Positions 1 through 8,055 of a stretch of 32,124 nucleotides of DNA are shown here, one piece after another (the stretch's first letter is position 1; each line of letters begins with the position of its first letter). A model generated the notes under the pieces. It worked only from the letters and a program-made list of their open reading frames with translations, was not told where the DNA came from and made no database searches. Both the position numbers and the translations under genes were made by a program. The stretch is from an uncultured Clostridia bacterium (GTDB lineage: Bacteria; Bacillota; Clostridia; Oscillospirales; Acutalibacteraceae), in the NCBI GenBank assembly GCA_947624865.1, contig CANQMH010000017.1, positions 1-32,124 of the forward strand, in the 5' to 3' direction.

Positions 1-111
1 GTCTACCAGACCGAGCGCGTAGGCGGCTACAAAGTCCAGCGCATCCGCATCGTGTGGAACTGTATCGGAGAGTTCGATTTGCCCACAAAAGGGCAAGAAA
101 AATCGGCATAG
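1..111 (+). CDS. C-terminal end of a serine recombinase (DUF4368 type), cut by the window edge
   Basis: Frame 1 is open from the first base and stops at TAG 109-111, giving 36 residues that include the stretch IRIVWNCIGEF. From memory this resembles the conserved tail of the large serine recombinases with DUF4368 that Clostridia carry on integrative elements. Such enzymes cut and rejoin DNA at element attachment sites. The catalytic N-terminal domain would lie to the left and cannot be seen. The stop is followed at once by a strong terminator. The DNA is more GC-rich than the gene that follows, as expected for mobile-element DNA next to chromosome. The family call rests on a short tail only. 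Confidence 0.6.
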   Translation, partial: VYQTERVGGYKVQRIRIVWNCIGEFDLPTKGQEKSA

Positions 112-138
112 CCGCATTTCACGACTATGCCGATTTTT
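98..138 (+). terminator. Intrinsic terminator of the recombinase gene
   Basis: A perfect 14-bp inverted repeat (98-111 with 125-138) encloses a 13-nt loop. The right arm ends in five T. The left arm overlaps the last codons of the recombinase, so the stem starts inside the coding region. Confidence 0.85.
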
Positions 139-302
139 CCAGAGATCATAAATCCCTTAGTTGTACCGCCTTTTATGCCGCCCGGTTTTTTAAAAATACT
201 AAGACTTTATTTGCGGTAAACATCATACTAATAAATAATAAGTAAACAGTAATTGTTTTATGATTACAAAAAATTTTCTGACATTTGACAAAAATATAAA
301 AC

Positions 303-356
303 TTTACATACTTTTTACAATTCGTTTACAAAGCCATTACTTAGCTTTTATATGAT
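303..356 (+). promoter_or_regulatory. Triple PHO-box-like repeat and -10 of the phosphate transporter gene
   Basis: TTTACA occurs three times, at 303-308, 314-319 and 325-330, in exact 11-bp steps (one helical turn). A related TTGACA lies at 285-290. A -10-like TATGAT is at 351-356, and no good -35 sits at the usual distance, as in activator-dependent promoters. Firmicute PhoP binds direct repeats of the form TT(A/C/T)ACA at about 11-bp spacing, and the downstream gene is a phosphate transporter. I infer control by PhoPR under phosphate limitation. Confidence 0.7.
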
Positions 357-374
357 TTAGCTATAAAGGAGAGT

Positions 375-2156
375 ATGGGATTTATGGATTTAATATCTGT
401 ATTAGTTCTGCTTTGCGGACTTGCGCTTTTCCTGTATGGAATGCAGACAATGGGCGATGGTCTTGAAAAGCTTTCCGGAGGAAAACTTGAAAAAATCCTT
501 GAGAAATTGACAAACAATGTTTTCAAGGGATTTTTGCTTGGTGCGGCGGTAACAGCAGTTATTCAGTCATCATCGGCAACAACCGTAATGGTTGTTGGAT
601 TTATAAATTCAGGCATTATGAAGCTGCGCCAGGGTATTGGTGTTATTATCGGAGCAAACCTTGGTACAGTCGTTACATCGTGGATTTTGAGTTTGTCGGG
701 AATACAGGGCGAAAGCCTGATAATGCAGCTGTTAAAGCCCGAGTCGTTCTCTGCCGTTTTTGCGTTTGTTGGCATCATTTTGATGATGTTCTTTAAAACT
801 GAGAAGAAGAAAAATCTTGCAACCATATTCATAGGCTTTGCAGTGCTTATGGTTGGTATGGAACAAATGAGCGCAGCAGTTGAACCTCTTGAGCACGACC
901 CAACATTTGCAAGCTTTTTGACCTTGTTCAATAATCCGATTTTCGGTATTTTTGCAGGAATGGTGCTTACGGCAATCATTCAGAGTTCAAGTGCTTCCAT
1001 AGGTATTTTACAGGCTCTTTCATCTACGGGAAGCATTACATATTCAATGGCTGTTCCGATTGTGCTCGGTCAGAACATAGGCACCTGCATAACCGCGCTT
1101 ATCTCTTGTCTGGGTGCAAAAAAGAATGCTAAACGCGCCGCTTTTGTTCATCTTTATTACAATCTTATCGGTGTATTTTTGTTCTGCGTGGCTTTCTACG
1201 GCTCCAATCTTTTCATACATTACAGTTTTTTAAACGATATTGTAAATCAGGCTGATATTGCGATTATTCACACTGTATTCAATATTTTTGAAATTGTATT
1301 TCTTCTGCCTCTTAACAGAGTGCTTGAAAAACTCGCCTGCCTCACTATTCGCGACAGCGAAGAGGACAGCGAGATTCCGTTTTTGGACGAGCGTTTCCTC
1401 AATACTCCTGCGCTTGCAACCGAACGCGCATTTGATACAAGCGAGAAAATGGCAAGACTTTCTGAAGGTACTCTGCTCGGCTCGCTTGAGCTTATCGGAA
1501 GCTATGACGAAAAAGCTGCCGATACCATACAGGAAAATGAAAATATGATTGATACTTACGAGGACGTTATTTCAACGTATCTTGTTAAGCTAAGCACGAG
1601 AACTCTTTCTGAAGCGGACAGCAAAAAGGTTCAGCTTGTTCTTCATACCATAGGTGATTTTGAGAGAATAAGCGATCACGCTGTAAATATTATGGAGGTT
1701 GCTAAAGAAATATACAGCAAGAAAATCAAGTTTTCCGAAGACGCTCAGGCGGGACTTAATGTTATGACAGCCGCATTAAAGGAAATTATAAATAATGCAA
1801 CGCTTGCTTTCATCAACAATGATGTAAAACTTGCCGCTAAGGTCGAACCGCTGGAGCAGGTTATCGACAGGCTGAGGGACAAGCTCAAAGAGGCTCACGT
1901 AAAACGCCTTACGAGCGGCGAATGTACAATTGAACTTGGCTTTGTGTTCTCTGATTTAATTACTAATATTGAACGTGTTTCCGACCATTGTTCTAACATT
2001 GCAATAGGCGTAATTGAAATTAACCGTAACGGATATGAGGCTCATGAATACCTGCACGAGCTTAAAAATTCCGACGATATTCAGTACAATGCTGATTATA
2101 AGGAATACAAGCAGAAATACGCGCTTCCAAAATCTTCTTCATATACATCTAAATAA
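375..2156 (+). CDS. Na/Pi cotransporter family protein with C-terminal PhoU domain
   Basis: A 593-aa inner-membrane protein predicted to take up phosphate with sodium. Two Na/Pi-cotransporter repeats each carry the family signature QSSSA (residues 64-68 and 203-207), with hydrophobic segments through about residue 310. From about residue 350 the protein is soluble and helical, with two PhoU-like halves, the usual architecture of bacterial NptA/YjbB-like transporters. The length is normal. AGGAG at 367-371 lies only 3 nt before this ATG. The in-frame ATG at 384 is an alternative start at a rather long distance. The gene stands alone between a PHO-box-like promoter and a strong terminator, so it is probably monocistronic and phosphate-regulated. 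It could also help regulate phosphate uptake through its PhoU part. Confidence 0.93.
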   Translation: MGFMDLISVLVLLCGLALFLYGMQTMGDGLEKLSGGKLEKILEKLTNNVFKGFLLGAAVTAVIQSSSATTVMVVGFINSGIMKLRQGIGVIIGANLGTVVTSWILSLSGIQGESLIMQLLKPESFSAVFAFVGIILMMFFKTEKKKNLATIFIGFAVLMVGMEQMSAAVEPLEHDPTFASFLTLFNNPIFGIFAGMVLTAIIQSSSASIGILQALSSTGSITYSMAVPIVLGQNIGTCITALISCLGAKKNAKRAAFVHLYYNLIGVFLFCVAFYGSNLFIHYSFLNDIVNQADIAIIHTVFNIFEIVFLLPLNRVLEKLACLTIRDSEEDSEIPFLDERFLNTPALATERAFDTSEKMARLSEGTLLGSLELIGSYDEKAADTIQENENMIDTYEDVISTYLVKLSTRTLSEADSKKVQLVLHTIGDFERISDHAVNIMEVAKEIYSKKIKFSEDAQAGLNVMTAALKEIINNATLAFINNDVKLAAKVEPLEQVIDRLRDKLKEAHVKRLTSGECTIELGFVFSDLITNIERVSDHCSNIAIGVIEINRNGYEAHEYLHELKNSDDIQYNADYKEYKQKYALPKSSSYTSK

Positions 2157-2181
2157 ATATATTTACAATTTTTAACTTTAT

Positions 2182-2237
2182 CTGCACCACGATTTCAGAA
2201 TTTAAAATGCTTTGTCTGAAATCGGGTGCAGTTTTTT
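2182..2237 (+). terminator. Intrinsic terminator after the Na/Pi transporter
   Basis: CTGCACC plus CGATTTCAGA on the left arm pair with TCTGAAATCG plus GGTGCAG at 2215-2231. There is one bulged base in the 17-bp stem, and six T follow at 2232-2237. Confidence 0.88.
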
Positions 2238-2361
2238 CATATGTCGGCGTGTACAGTTGGAGCATAAAAATCCTTAGTTGTTTCATTGTAATGTTAATCG
2301 TTTTTCAACTGTCTTTTGAATATATCATGAAATAAAAACATATAAATTATCGGTGATGATA

Positions 2362-3345
2362 ATGAAAAGGGTTATATGTGTTTTTATGGGAATATTCGTG
2401 ATAGCAATTGCAGTTATGACGCAGTTGGGCGGACTTGATCCCTCAAAAAACAGTTACATAAAATATGTTGAATTCAACGTTACAAAAAGTGCGCTTCAAT
2501 CTGCAATTGACCTTGACATATCAACCCGTGAGGATGAGAATAAGGTCGATTATATCACCCTGCTTGCATATCTCGGCGCAAAATACGGCGGTGATTTTTC
2601 AAAATATAAATATTCTCATATGACTAAGTTTGCCGATAAGCTGAGAGAAGGGCAAAGCGTTGATTCTCTGACTAAAGATATAAAGTATTTTAAATATTAT
2701 CAGGAGGCATATGGAGCGGCACTCAGCGGAATGGTAGGGAAGTACGAGGAGGAACGTGCCGACGACAGCGGAAATCCGGTTATGGAGCAAAAGTACGGCA
2801 TACGCTGGTTTTCGCCGATTGCAAAGACCTTTCCTTATTCCTGCTATGATGACTTTGGAGCTGTAAGAACCTACGGCTATACGCGTCCCCACCTTGGACA
2901 CGATATGATGGCGGCTGTCGGAACACCTGTAATTGCAGTTGAATCGGGCAAGATTGAGTGTATGGGATGGAATCAGTACGGAGGCTGGCGTATAGGTATT
3001 CGTTCAAATGACAGCAAGAGATATTGGTATTATGCTCATCTGCGGCAGAACCGTCCGTTTGCGGAAAACCTTAAGGAGGGCGATACGGTACAGGCAGGCG
3101 ATGTAATAGGTTATGTAGGAAGAACCGGGTACAGCAATACGGAAAATACAAACGGCATTACCGAAAGTCATCTGCATATAGGGCTGGAGCTTGTTTTTAA
3201 TGAAAGCCAGAAAGAAAGCGAAAATGAAATTTGGATTGATATATCCGCAATAACAAGCATACTTGAAAAGCATCAGAGCGCTGTTGTCAGAAACAGCGAA
3301 ACTAAGGAATTTAAACGTCAGTTTAAATATAATGAGATTTCCTGA
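2362..3345 (+). CDS. M23 family metallopeptidase, membrane-anchored or secreted
   Basis: A zinc endopeptidase of the LytM/lysostaphin type, expected to cut peptidoglycan cross-bridges outside the membrane. Counting from the ATG at 2362, residues 1-20 form an uncleaved anchor or signal peptide. A helical region follows to about residue 140, then the M23 domain. The zinc ligands are present: HLGHD (H177, D181) and HLH (H270, H272), with YYAHL (H226) between them, so the enzyme should be active. The first possible codon is GTG 2353, but GGTG at 2352-2355 spaces best to ATG 2362, giving 327 aa. I recall similar proteins with this N-terminal region in many Clostridia and suspect a link to sporulation or envelope remodelling, but nothing in the window shows it. 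Confidence 0.88.
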   Translation: MKRVICVFMGIFVIAIAVMTQLGGLDPSKNSYIKYVEFNVTKSALQSAIDLDISTREDENKVDYITLLAYLGAKYGGDFSKYKYSHMTKFADKLREGQSVDSLTKDIKYFKYYQEAYGAALSGMVGKYEEERADDSGNPVMEQKYGIRWFSPIAKTFPYSCYDDFGAVRTYGYTRPHLGHDMMAAVGTPVIAVESGKIECMGWNQYGGWRIGIRSNDSKRYWYYAHLRQNRPFAENLKEGDTVQAGDVIGYVGRTGYSNTENTNGITESHLHIGLELVFNESQKESENEIWIDISAITSILEKHQSAVVRNSETKEFKRQFKYNEIS

Positions 3346-3369
3346 AAAATCACTTTATAATATTATTTT

Positions 3370-3404
3370 ACGGTTATTGCTTTTGCGGTAACCGTTATAT
3401 TTTT
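3370..3404 (+). terminator. Probable terminator after the M23 gene
   Basis: An 11-bp stem pairs 3370-3380 with 3385-3395, including two G-U pairs, around a 4-nt T loop. The downstream tract is TATATTTTT, an imperfect U run. Confidence 0.6.
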
Positions 3405-3423
3405 GCAAATTGTGTTTTCATTG

Positions 3424-3452
3424 TTGACTACGAGAAGTGTATAATATAAAAT
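3424..3452 (+). promoter_or_regulatory. Possible sigma-A promoter for the MBOAT gene
   Basis: TTGACT at 3424-3429 is followed by an A/T run with several overlapping -10 candidates: TATAAT 3440-3445, and TAAAAT 3447-3452 at 17-bp spacing. A promoter is plausible because a terminator precedes it, but the exact -10 is unclear. Confidence 0.4.
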
Positions 3453-3510
3453 AATAAATATATGAATTGTTAAAATGCCTTAATACGGAATTCTTTTAGG
3501 GGGTATAGTA

Positions 3511-4905
3511 GTGGTATTTTCAAGCCTTGTATTTCTGTTTGCATATTTGCCGTTTACCCTGCTTGCATATTATCTTGTGCCAAGACAAGGCAGAAATATA
3601 TTTCTTTTTATAATTAATCTTATATTCTACGGCTGGGGCGAGCCTATGCTTGTTCTGCTGATGGTATTCAATATATTCTTTAATTATATCGGCGGTTATC
3701 TTGTAGACAAATACAGGCAGGATATAAAAAAGAAAAAGCTGTTTTTAATTTTAACCTGTGTGCTCGATATTGGAATCCTTGCAGTGTTTAAATATACGGG
3801 TATGATTACGGAAACACTGAATATGCTTCCGTTTCTGAATATTCCCGAGCTTCAGATAAGCCTGCCTATAGGCATCAGCTTCTATACATTCCAGACCATG
3901 AGCTATGTAATTGATGTTTACCGTGACGACGCGCCCGTGTCAAAGAATTTTATAAACTTCGGTACGTATGTTGCACTGTTCCCTCAGTTGATTGCAGGAC
4001 CTATTGTAAGGTACAGAGATGTTGCTTATCAGCTTACCCACCGCCGTGAAACGCTTGACCAGTTTACAAAGGGCGTAAAGCTGTTTATGGTGGGACTCGG
4101 AAAAAAGGTGCTTATTGCAAATCAGATGGGTACTCTTACAAGCTCAATTTTTTCAACTACCGATGAAAACGGTGTTTTGGGAACGTGGGCAGGAATAATT
4201 GCATATACTTTTCAGATTTATTTTGATTTTTCAGGCTACTCCGACATGGCGTGCGGTCTGGGAAATATGCTCGGTTTTGAGTTTCTCAAAAACTTTAACT
4301 ACCCGTACATTGCAAAATCAATTACGGATTTCTGGCGAAGGTGGCATATATCGCTTTCAACCTGGTTTAAGGAGTATGTATATATTCCTCTGGGCGGCAA
4401 CAGAAAAGGAGTAAAAAGGCAGATAATAAATCTTCTCATAGTGTGGGGACTTACGGGACTGTGGCACGGAGCGTCATATAACTTTTTGCTGTGGGGACTT
4501 TATTACGGATTGCTTCTGATACTTGAAAAATTTGTGCTAAAACGCTTTTTGTACAAGCTTCCCTCAGTGCTTCAGCATATTTACACTCTGTTTATAGTTG
4601 TTATCGGCTGGGGATTGTTTTACTTTACCGATATGTCACAGCTCGGAGAGTTTTTTGCAGATTTGTTTAATTTCGGCAATGGTTTATGCGGTGATCAGGC
4701 ATTTACGCTTATCATTAGTTATCTGCCGATTTTGATTGTTGCCGCTGTAGCAAGCACGCCGATTGGCGCAAAGATGTACTCGCGTTTCAGTCAAGCAAAA
4801 TTTTTATGGGCGCCTGAAACAGTGTTCTGCGTCTTTATACTTGCGGTGTGTACGGCAAGCCTTGTAGACCAGAGCTATAATCCGTTTTTATATTTCAGAT
4901 TTTAA
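3511..4905 (+). CDS. MBOAT family O-acyltransferase (AlgI/DltB-like)
   Basis: A 464-aa polytopic membrane protein that moves an acyl group, usually acetyl, across the membrane onto an extracellular polymer. The MBOAT core is clear. DFWRRWHISLSTW begins at residue 273, YIPLGGNR is at 291-298, and the WHG motif has the expected catalytic histidine at residue 319. The start is GTG, with TAGGGGG about 7 nt upstream. A DHHW/AlgX-like protein follows 41 nt downstream, the standard partner in extracellular O-acetylation systems. The substrate could be an exopolysaccharide, a wall polymer or teichoic acid. No D-alanine ligase or carrier gene is present, which argues against a dlt operon. Confidence 0.92.
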   Translation: MVFSSLVFLFAYLPFTLLAYYLVPRQGRNIFLFIINLIFYGWGEPMLVLLMVFNIFFNYIGGYLVDKYRQDIKKKKLFLILTCVLDIGILAVFKYTGMITETLNMLPFLNIPELQISLPIGISFYTFQTMSYVIDVYRDDAPVSKNFINFGTYVALFPQLIAGPIVRYRDVAYQLTHRRETLDQFTKGVKLFMVGLGKKVLIANQMGTLTSSIFSTTDENGVLGTWAGIIAYTFQIYFDFSGYSDMACGLGNMLGFEFLKNFNYPYIAKSITDFWRRWHISLSTWFKEYVYIPLGGNRKGVKRQIINLLIVWGLTGLWHGASYNFLLWGLYYGLLLILEKFVLKRFLYKLPSVLQHIYTLFIVVIGWGLFYFTDMSQLGEFFADLFNFGNGLCGDQAFTLIISYLPILIVAAVASTPIGAKMYSRFSQAKFLWAPETVFCVFILAVCTASLVDQSYNPFLYFRF

Positions 4906-4946
4906 GAAACATAAAATAATTCTATGAACAAAGAAGGAGAGTTGAA

Positions 4947-6104
4947 ATGCAATTTGCCAAAATAAAAAGTAATTTTGGAAAATATGTTCCTGCATTTGTT
5001 TTTCTTATATTTATTTTCGGAATGGCAATATGGTTTTTGATTTCTCAGAAAACCGATTACAGCTCTTCGGAAAAGCGGTATCTTCAGAAATTTCCCGAAG
5101 TATCAGCTGAAAATGTTTTGAGCGGAGAGTTTGGAAGCGAGTTTGAAAGTTATTTTGCCGACCACTTTCCAAACAGAAATTTTTGGGTAGGATTTAATGC
5201 TTATTATAACCTTGACATTGGAAATAACGGTGCAAACGGAGTATATAACTGTGATAACGGCTATCTTATAAACACTCCTGTTTCTTCGGATAATAAATTA
5301 ACCAAAAATTTGAATGCAATAGTGAATTTTAAAAATAACATAAATGTTCCTGTTACGGTTATGTTTGCTCCATCCACAGGTTATATAGCAGATGATGTTT
5401 TGCCTGCCGTTCACAACGAATACAATGACGACACATATTTTAATGAAACGTCTAAAATTCTGACGGAACACGGAATTTCATTTGTAGATTTGCGGCAGAC
5501 TTTTAAGGATGAGTACAAAAACGGTACTCAGTTATATTATAAAACAGACCACCATTGGACGTCGGCAGGAGCATATACAGCTTACACAAAGCTATGCGAA
5601 CAGCTTGAGATTACTCCTGCTTCAAAGGATAAGTTTGATATTAAAACGTATGACGGCTTTTACGGTACAACCTATTCGACAAGCGGTTTCTGGCTTACTC
5701 AGCCTGATAAAATTGAGGTCTGGAACAATACCGAAAATACCGACAGGAACATAAATGTAAAAATTACGGAGGGAACCGAGAGCAGTGAATACGGCTCGAT
5801 GTTCTTTTATGACCATCTTCAGGAAGATGACAAATATCCCGTGTTTATTGACGGAAACCATGCACTTACCGAAATTACCAACAAAAACGCAAAGGGCGGT
5901 ACGGTCGTTTTGATAAAAGACAGCTTTTCACATTGTCTTGCGCCGTTTCTTGCCGAAAATTACAGTAAAGTTATGCTTGTTGATATGCGTTATTACAAGA
6001 TGAATGTTTCTGATATAGTAAATAATGAAAAACCCGAACAGGTTATTGTTATGTACGGCATTGATAATATTGCAACCGATACCGATATTGTATGGCTTAA
6101 ATAA
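4947..6104 (+). CDS. DHHW / AlgX-like SGNH-fold acyltransferase partner
   Basis: A 385-aa protein with one N-terminal TM anchor (about residues 14-33) and an extracellular domain. The sequence KTDHHWTSAG holds the DHHW motif at 201-204, the Asp-His pair of the SGNH hydrolase-like acyltransferases. Family members take the acyl group that an MBOAT protein exports and place it on a polysaccharide. AGAAGGAGA lies just before the ATG. The gene follows the MBOAT gene with no terminator, so the two form an operon. KDSFSHCLAPFL near residue 325 is the region where this family usually carries its nucleophilic serine. The assignment to O-acetylation is by family and neighbour. Confidence 0.87.
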   Translation: MQFAKIKSNFGKYVPAFVFLIFIFGMAIWFLISQKTDYSSSEKRYLQKFPEVSAENVLSGEFGSEFESYFADHFPNRNFWVGFNAYYNLDIGNNGANGVYNCDNGYLINTPVSSDNKLTKNLNAIVNFKNNINVPVTVMFAPSTGYIADDVLPAVHNEYNDDTYFNETSKILTEHGISFVDLRQTFKDEYKNGTQLYYKTDHHWTSAGAYTAYTKLCEQLEITPASKDKFDIKTYDGFYGTTYSTSGFWLTQPDKIEVWNNTENTDRNINVKITEGTESSEYGSMFFYDHLQEDDKYPVFIDGNHALTEITNKNAKGGTVVLIKDSFSHCLAPFLAENYSKVMLVDMRYYKMNVSDIVNNEKPEQVIVMYGIDNIATDTDIVWLK

Positions 6105-6122
6105 ATTATAATTTTTATGCAG

Positions 6123-6156
6123 ACTGAGGTACTGCAAAATACTGCGATGCCTCAGT
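6123..6156 (+). terminator. Inverted repeat after the DHHW gene, possible weak terminator
   Basis: ACTGAGG (6123-6129) pairs with CCTCAGT (6150-6156), and further pairs are possible inside. No T run follows, so it may be a 3'-end stabiliser rather than an intrinsic terminator. Confidence 0.35.
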
Positions 6157-6181
6157 ATGTCGAATATGTTTGTAAATCATC

Positions 6182-6210
6182 TTTTCAAATATAGTAATTT
6201 ATGTTATAAT
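6182..6210 (+). promoter_or_regulatory. Extended -10 promoter upstream of the GT-C glycosyltransferase gene
   Basis: TATAAT at 6205-6210 is preceded by TG at 6202-6203 (extended -10). A weak -35, TTTTCA, is at 6182-6187 with 17-bp spacing. A transcript from here would have a leader of about 115 nt. Confidence 0.5.
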
Positions 6211-6232
6211 AGTTCAAATAGTACAATTGATC

Positions 6233-6286
6233 TCGGTGAAGATTTGTGCCTTTACAGAACCAAACATTTTATTAGGCTTCCACCGA
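6233..6286 (+). promoter_or_regulatory. Structured 5' leader, function unknown
   Basis: TCGGTGAAG (6233-6241) pairs with CTTCCACCGA (6277-6286) with one bulged C. The stem closes a 35-nt loop in which CCT and AGG can pair again. It lies between the promoter at 6182-6210 and the start at 6335. It matches no riboswitch consensus I know. A 63-codon reading frame over this stretch (6157-6348) looks non-coding. Confidence 0.3.
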
Positions 6287-6334
6287 AGTATTACGTTATA
6301 GTTCATTTAAAAAATAAAATTAAAGGGAATTTAT

Positions 6335-8047
6335 ATGGAAATCGGTAACAAAAAATCAAGGGTTATTCTTGCGGTAATAATTGTAATCAGCCTTGCAATC
6401 AGCACGTTTTATATGTTTTCAAAACAGGGTTATCATGAGGACGAGCTTCTCACGTATAATCTTGCAAACTCATCAAAGCAGCTTAATGTTGACGGGGGCT
6501 GGAATACGCCAGAGGACTTTAATGAATATCTGACGGTTAGTGAAAACGGGCGGTTTAATTATGCTCAGGTATATCAGAATCAGATTATTGACGCTTCACA
6601 TCCTCCGTTTTATTACGCACTTGTACATACTGTTTGTTCATTCTTTCCCGGCGTTTTCAGCAGATGGTTTGCCTACTCAATAAATGTTCTTGCGATGACA
6701 GGCATACTCATACTGCTGTTTAAAATCGGCAAGAAAGTCACGGGAAATAATCTGTATGCCCTGACAGCGGTCGGAGCGTATGCTTTCAGCATAGCCTGCG
6801 TTACCACTACAATTTATCTGAGAATGTATTCAACCCTTACATTTTTTGTGCTTGCGTTTTTATATACAAGTATCAAACTTTACGAGAAAAAGAATACCGT
6901 AAACATAAAAGACTGTCTTCTGCTTTGTTTAATAGTAGTTTTCGGCGTTCTTACTCAGTATTATTTTATTCTGTTTGCAGGTTTGATCGGTCTTGTATTT
7001 CTTGTATTTAAAATTAAGGAGAAAAATATTAAGGACCTTGTAAAATACATAGTTGCCGCAGTCATCGGCGCGGCAGTTGCTTTGTGCATTTATCCCTATA
7101 TAATATCGAATGTACTTGGCGGCAACCGAGGCTTCGGCTCACTTAACTTTTCGATTGACTTAATAACAATCGTAACATATGTTATTTACAAGCTGTGCAC
7201 ATATATTCAGATACTGTCAAAGGATTTGTTCCTTAATCAGATTTGGATTTTCGCACTTTGTGTCGTGTGTGCAGTCGGCTTTGGAGTTTATTTCAGATTT
7301 ATCAAAAAGAAAAAGCTTGGAAGAAAGGCTATGTTTATAGTAATTCCGTCAATTGTTTATTTTGCCGGAATTTCGCTTGTATCTCCGTTTAACAGCGACA
7401 GATACGTTATGGCGTCGCTTCCGCTTATTTCAATGATATTTACATTTGCTTTCGTAAAAATATTTGAGCTTATTAAAAACAAGAAGGTTCGTTTGATTCT
7501 TCCCGCAAGCATAGTGCTGGCGTCTGCAATTGCATTTTGTACGGTAACGCCGTATTATGTTTACGGAAAAACAAATCTATATGATAAAAAGACGAATAAC
7601 TGTGTATTTGTAGGAACGGCAATGCTTGAATGGAACAAGTGCATAGACAAGTTTATGCTGTATGATAATACAATGATTGTACAAACACCTAATATGTCTA
7701 AATCTCTCGGCGATGAGCTTGAAAGCTTTGCGACTGATAGGGGTATAATTACAAACGGAAAAATCACAGAGCTTGCAAAGGCTTATATGAACAACGGCGG
7801 AGAAAAAGAAGAGACCGACAGTATGAGCAAGCTCAAAACCGATGAAAAGCTCAACAGTCTTGACGAAGTCACCGTATATATTTCACGTCTTGCAGATAAG
7901 GAAGATACTATAAAATACATAACCGAAAATACAAAATTCAAAAATTATGAGCTTATTCAGGCTGACTACAGCTTTGAAGATTTCTATAACTGGTACGACT
8001 ATTTTGTTGAAACTGAGTCGTATTGTAACGTGTATCGTTTTTATTAA
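6335..8047 (+). CDS. GT-C fold membrane glycosyltransferase (GT39/ArnT-like)
   Basis: A 570-aa protein with an N-terminal TM helix (about 9-27), a first extracellular loop, then many TM helices to about residue 415 and an extracellular C-terminal domain. The first loop carries YHEDELLTYN (acidic pair D36-E37) and, at 89-94, HPPFYY. These are the usual marks of GT-C enzymes that use a polyprenyl-phosphate-linked sugar and act on the outer face of the membrane. The acceptor is unknown. AAAGGGAA lies upstream of the ATG. It is separated from the MBOAT/DHHW pair by its own promoter but could act on the same surface polymer. The patatin gene follows after 8 nt, so these two are cotranscribed. Confidence 0.72.
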   Translation: MEIGNKKSRVILAVIIVISLAISTFYMFSKQGYHEDELLTYNLANSSKQLNVDGGWNTPEDFNEYLTVSENGRFNYAQVYQNQIIDASHPPFYYALVHTVCSFFPGVFSRWFAYSINVLAMTGILILLFKIGKKVTGNNLYALTAVGAYAFSIACVTTTIYLRMYSTLTFFVLAFLYTSIKLYEKKNTVNIKDCLLLCLIVVFGVLTQYYFILFAGLIGLVFLVFKIKEKNIKDLVKYIVAAVIGAAVALCIYPYIISNVLGGNRGFGSLNFSIDLITIVTYVIYKLCTYIQILSKDLFLNQIWIFALCVVCAVGFGVYFRFIKKKKLGRKAMFIVIPSIVYFAGISLVSPFNSDRYVMASLPLISMIFTFAFVKIFELIKNKKVRLILPASIVLASAIAFCTVTPYYVYGKTNLYDKKTNNCVFVGTAMLEWNKCIDKFMLYDNTMIVQTPNMSKSLGDELESFATDRGIITNGKITELAKAYMNNGGEKEETDSMSKLKTDEKLNSLDEVTVYISRLADKEDTIKYITENTKFKNYELIQADYSFEDFYNWYDYFVETESYCNVYRFY

Positions 8048-8055
8048 GGAAACGG

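Noticed and set aside
146-2280. Similar short strings near 150-163 and 2266-2280 (CTTAGTTGT context) as flanking repeats
   Set aside because: The match is only about 10 bp with one indel and has no supporting structure; likely chance.
3511-6104. dlt (teichoic acid D-alanylation) operon
   Set aside because: No dltA ligase or dltC carrier is present; the partner is of the DHHW/AlgX type instead.
6157-6348. 63-codon frame between the DHHW and GT-C genes
   Set aside because: It overlaps the promoter, the leader hairpin and the next gene's start, has no SD and no protein-like pattern.
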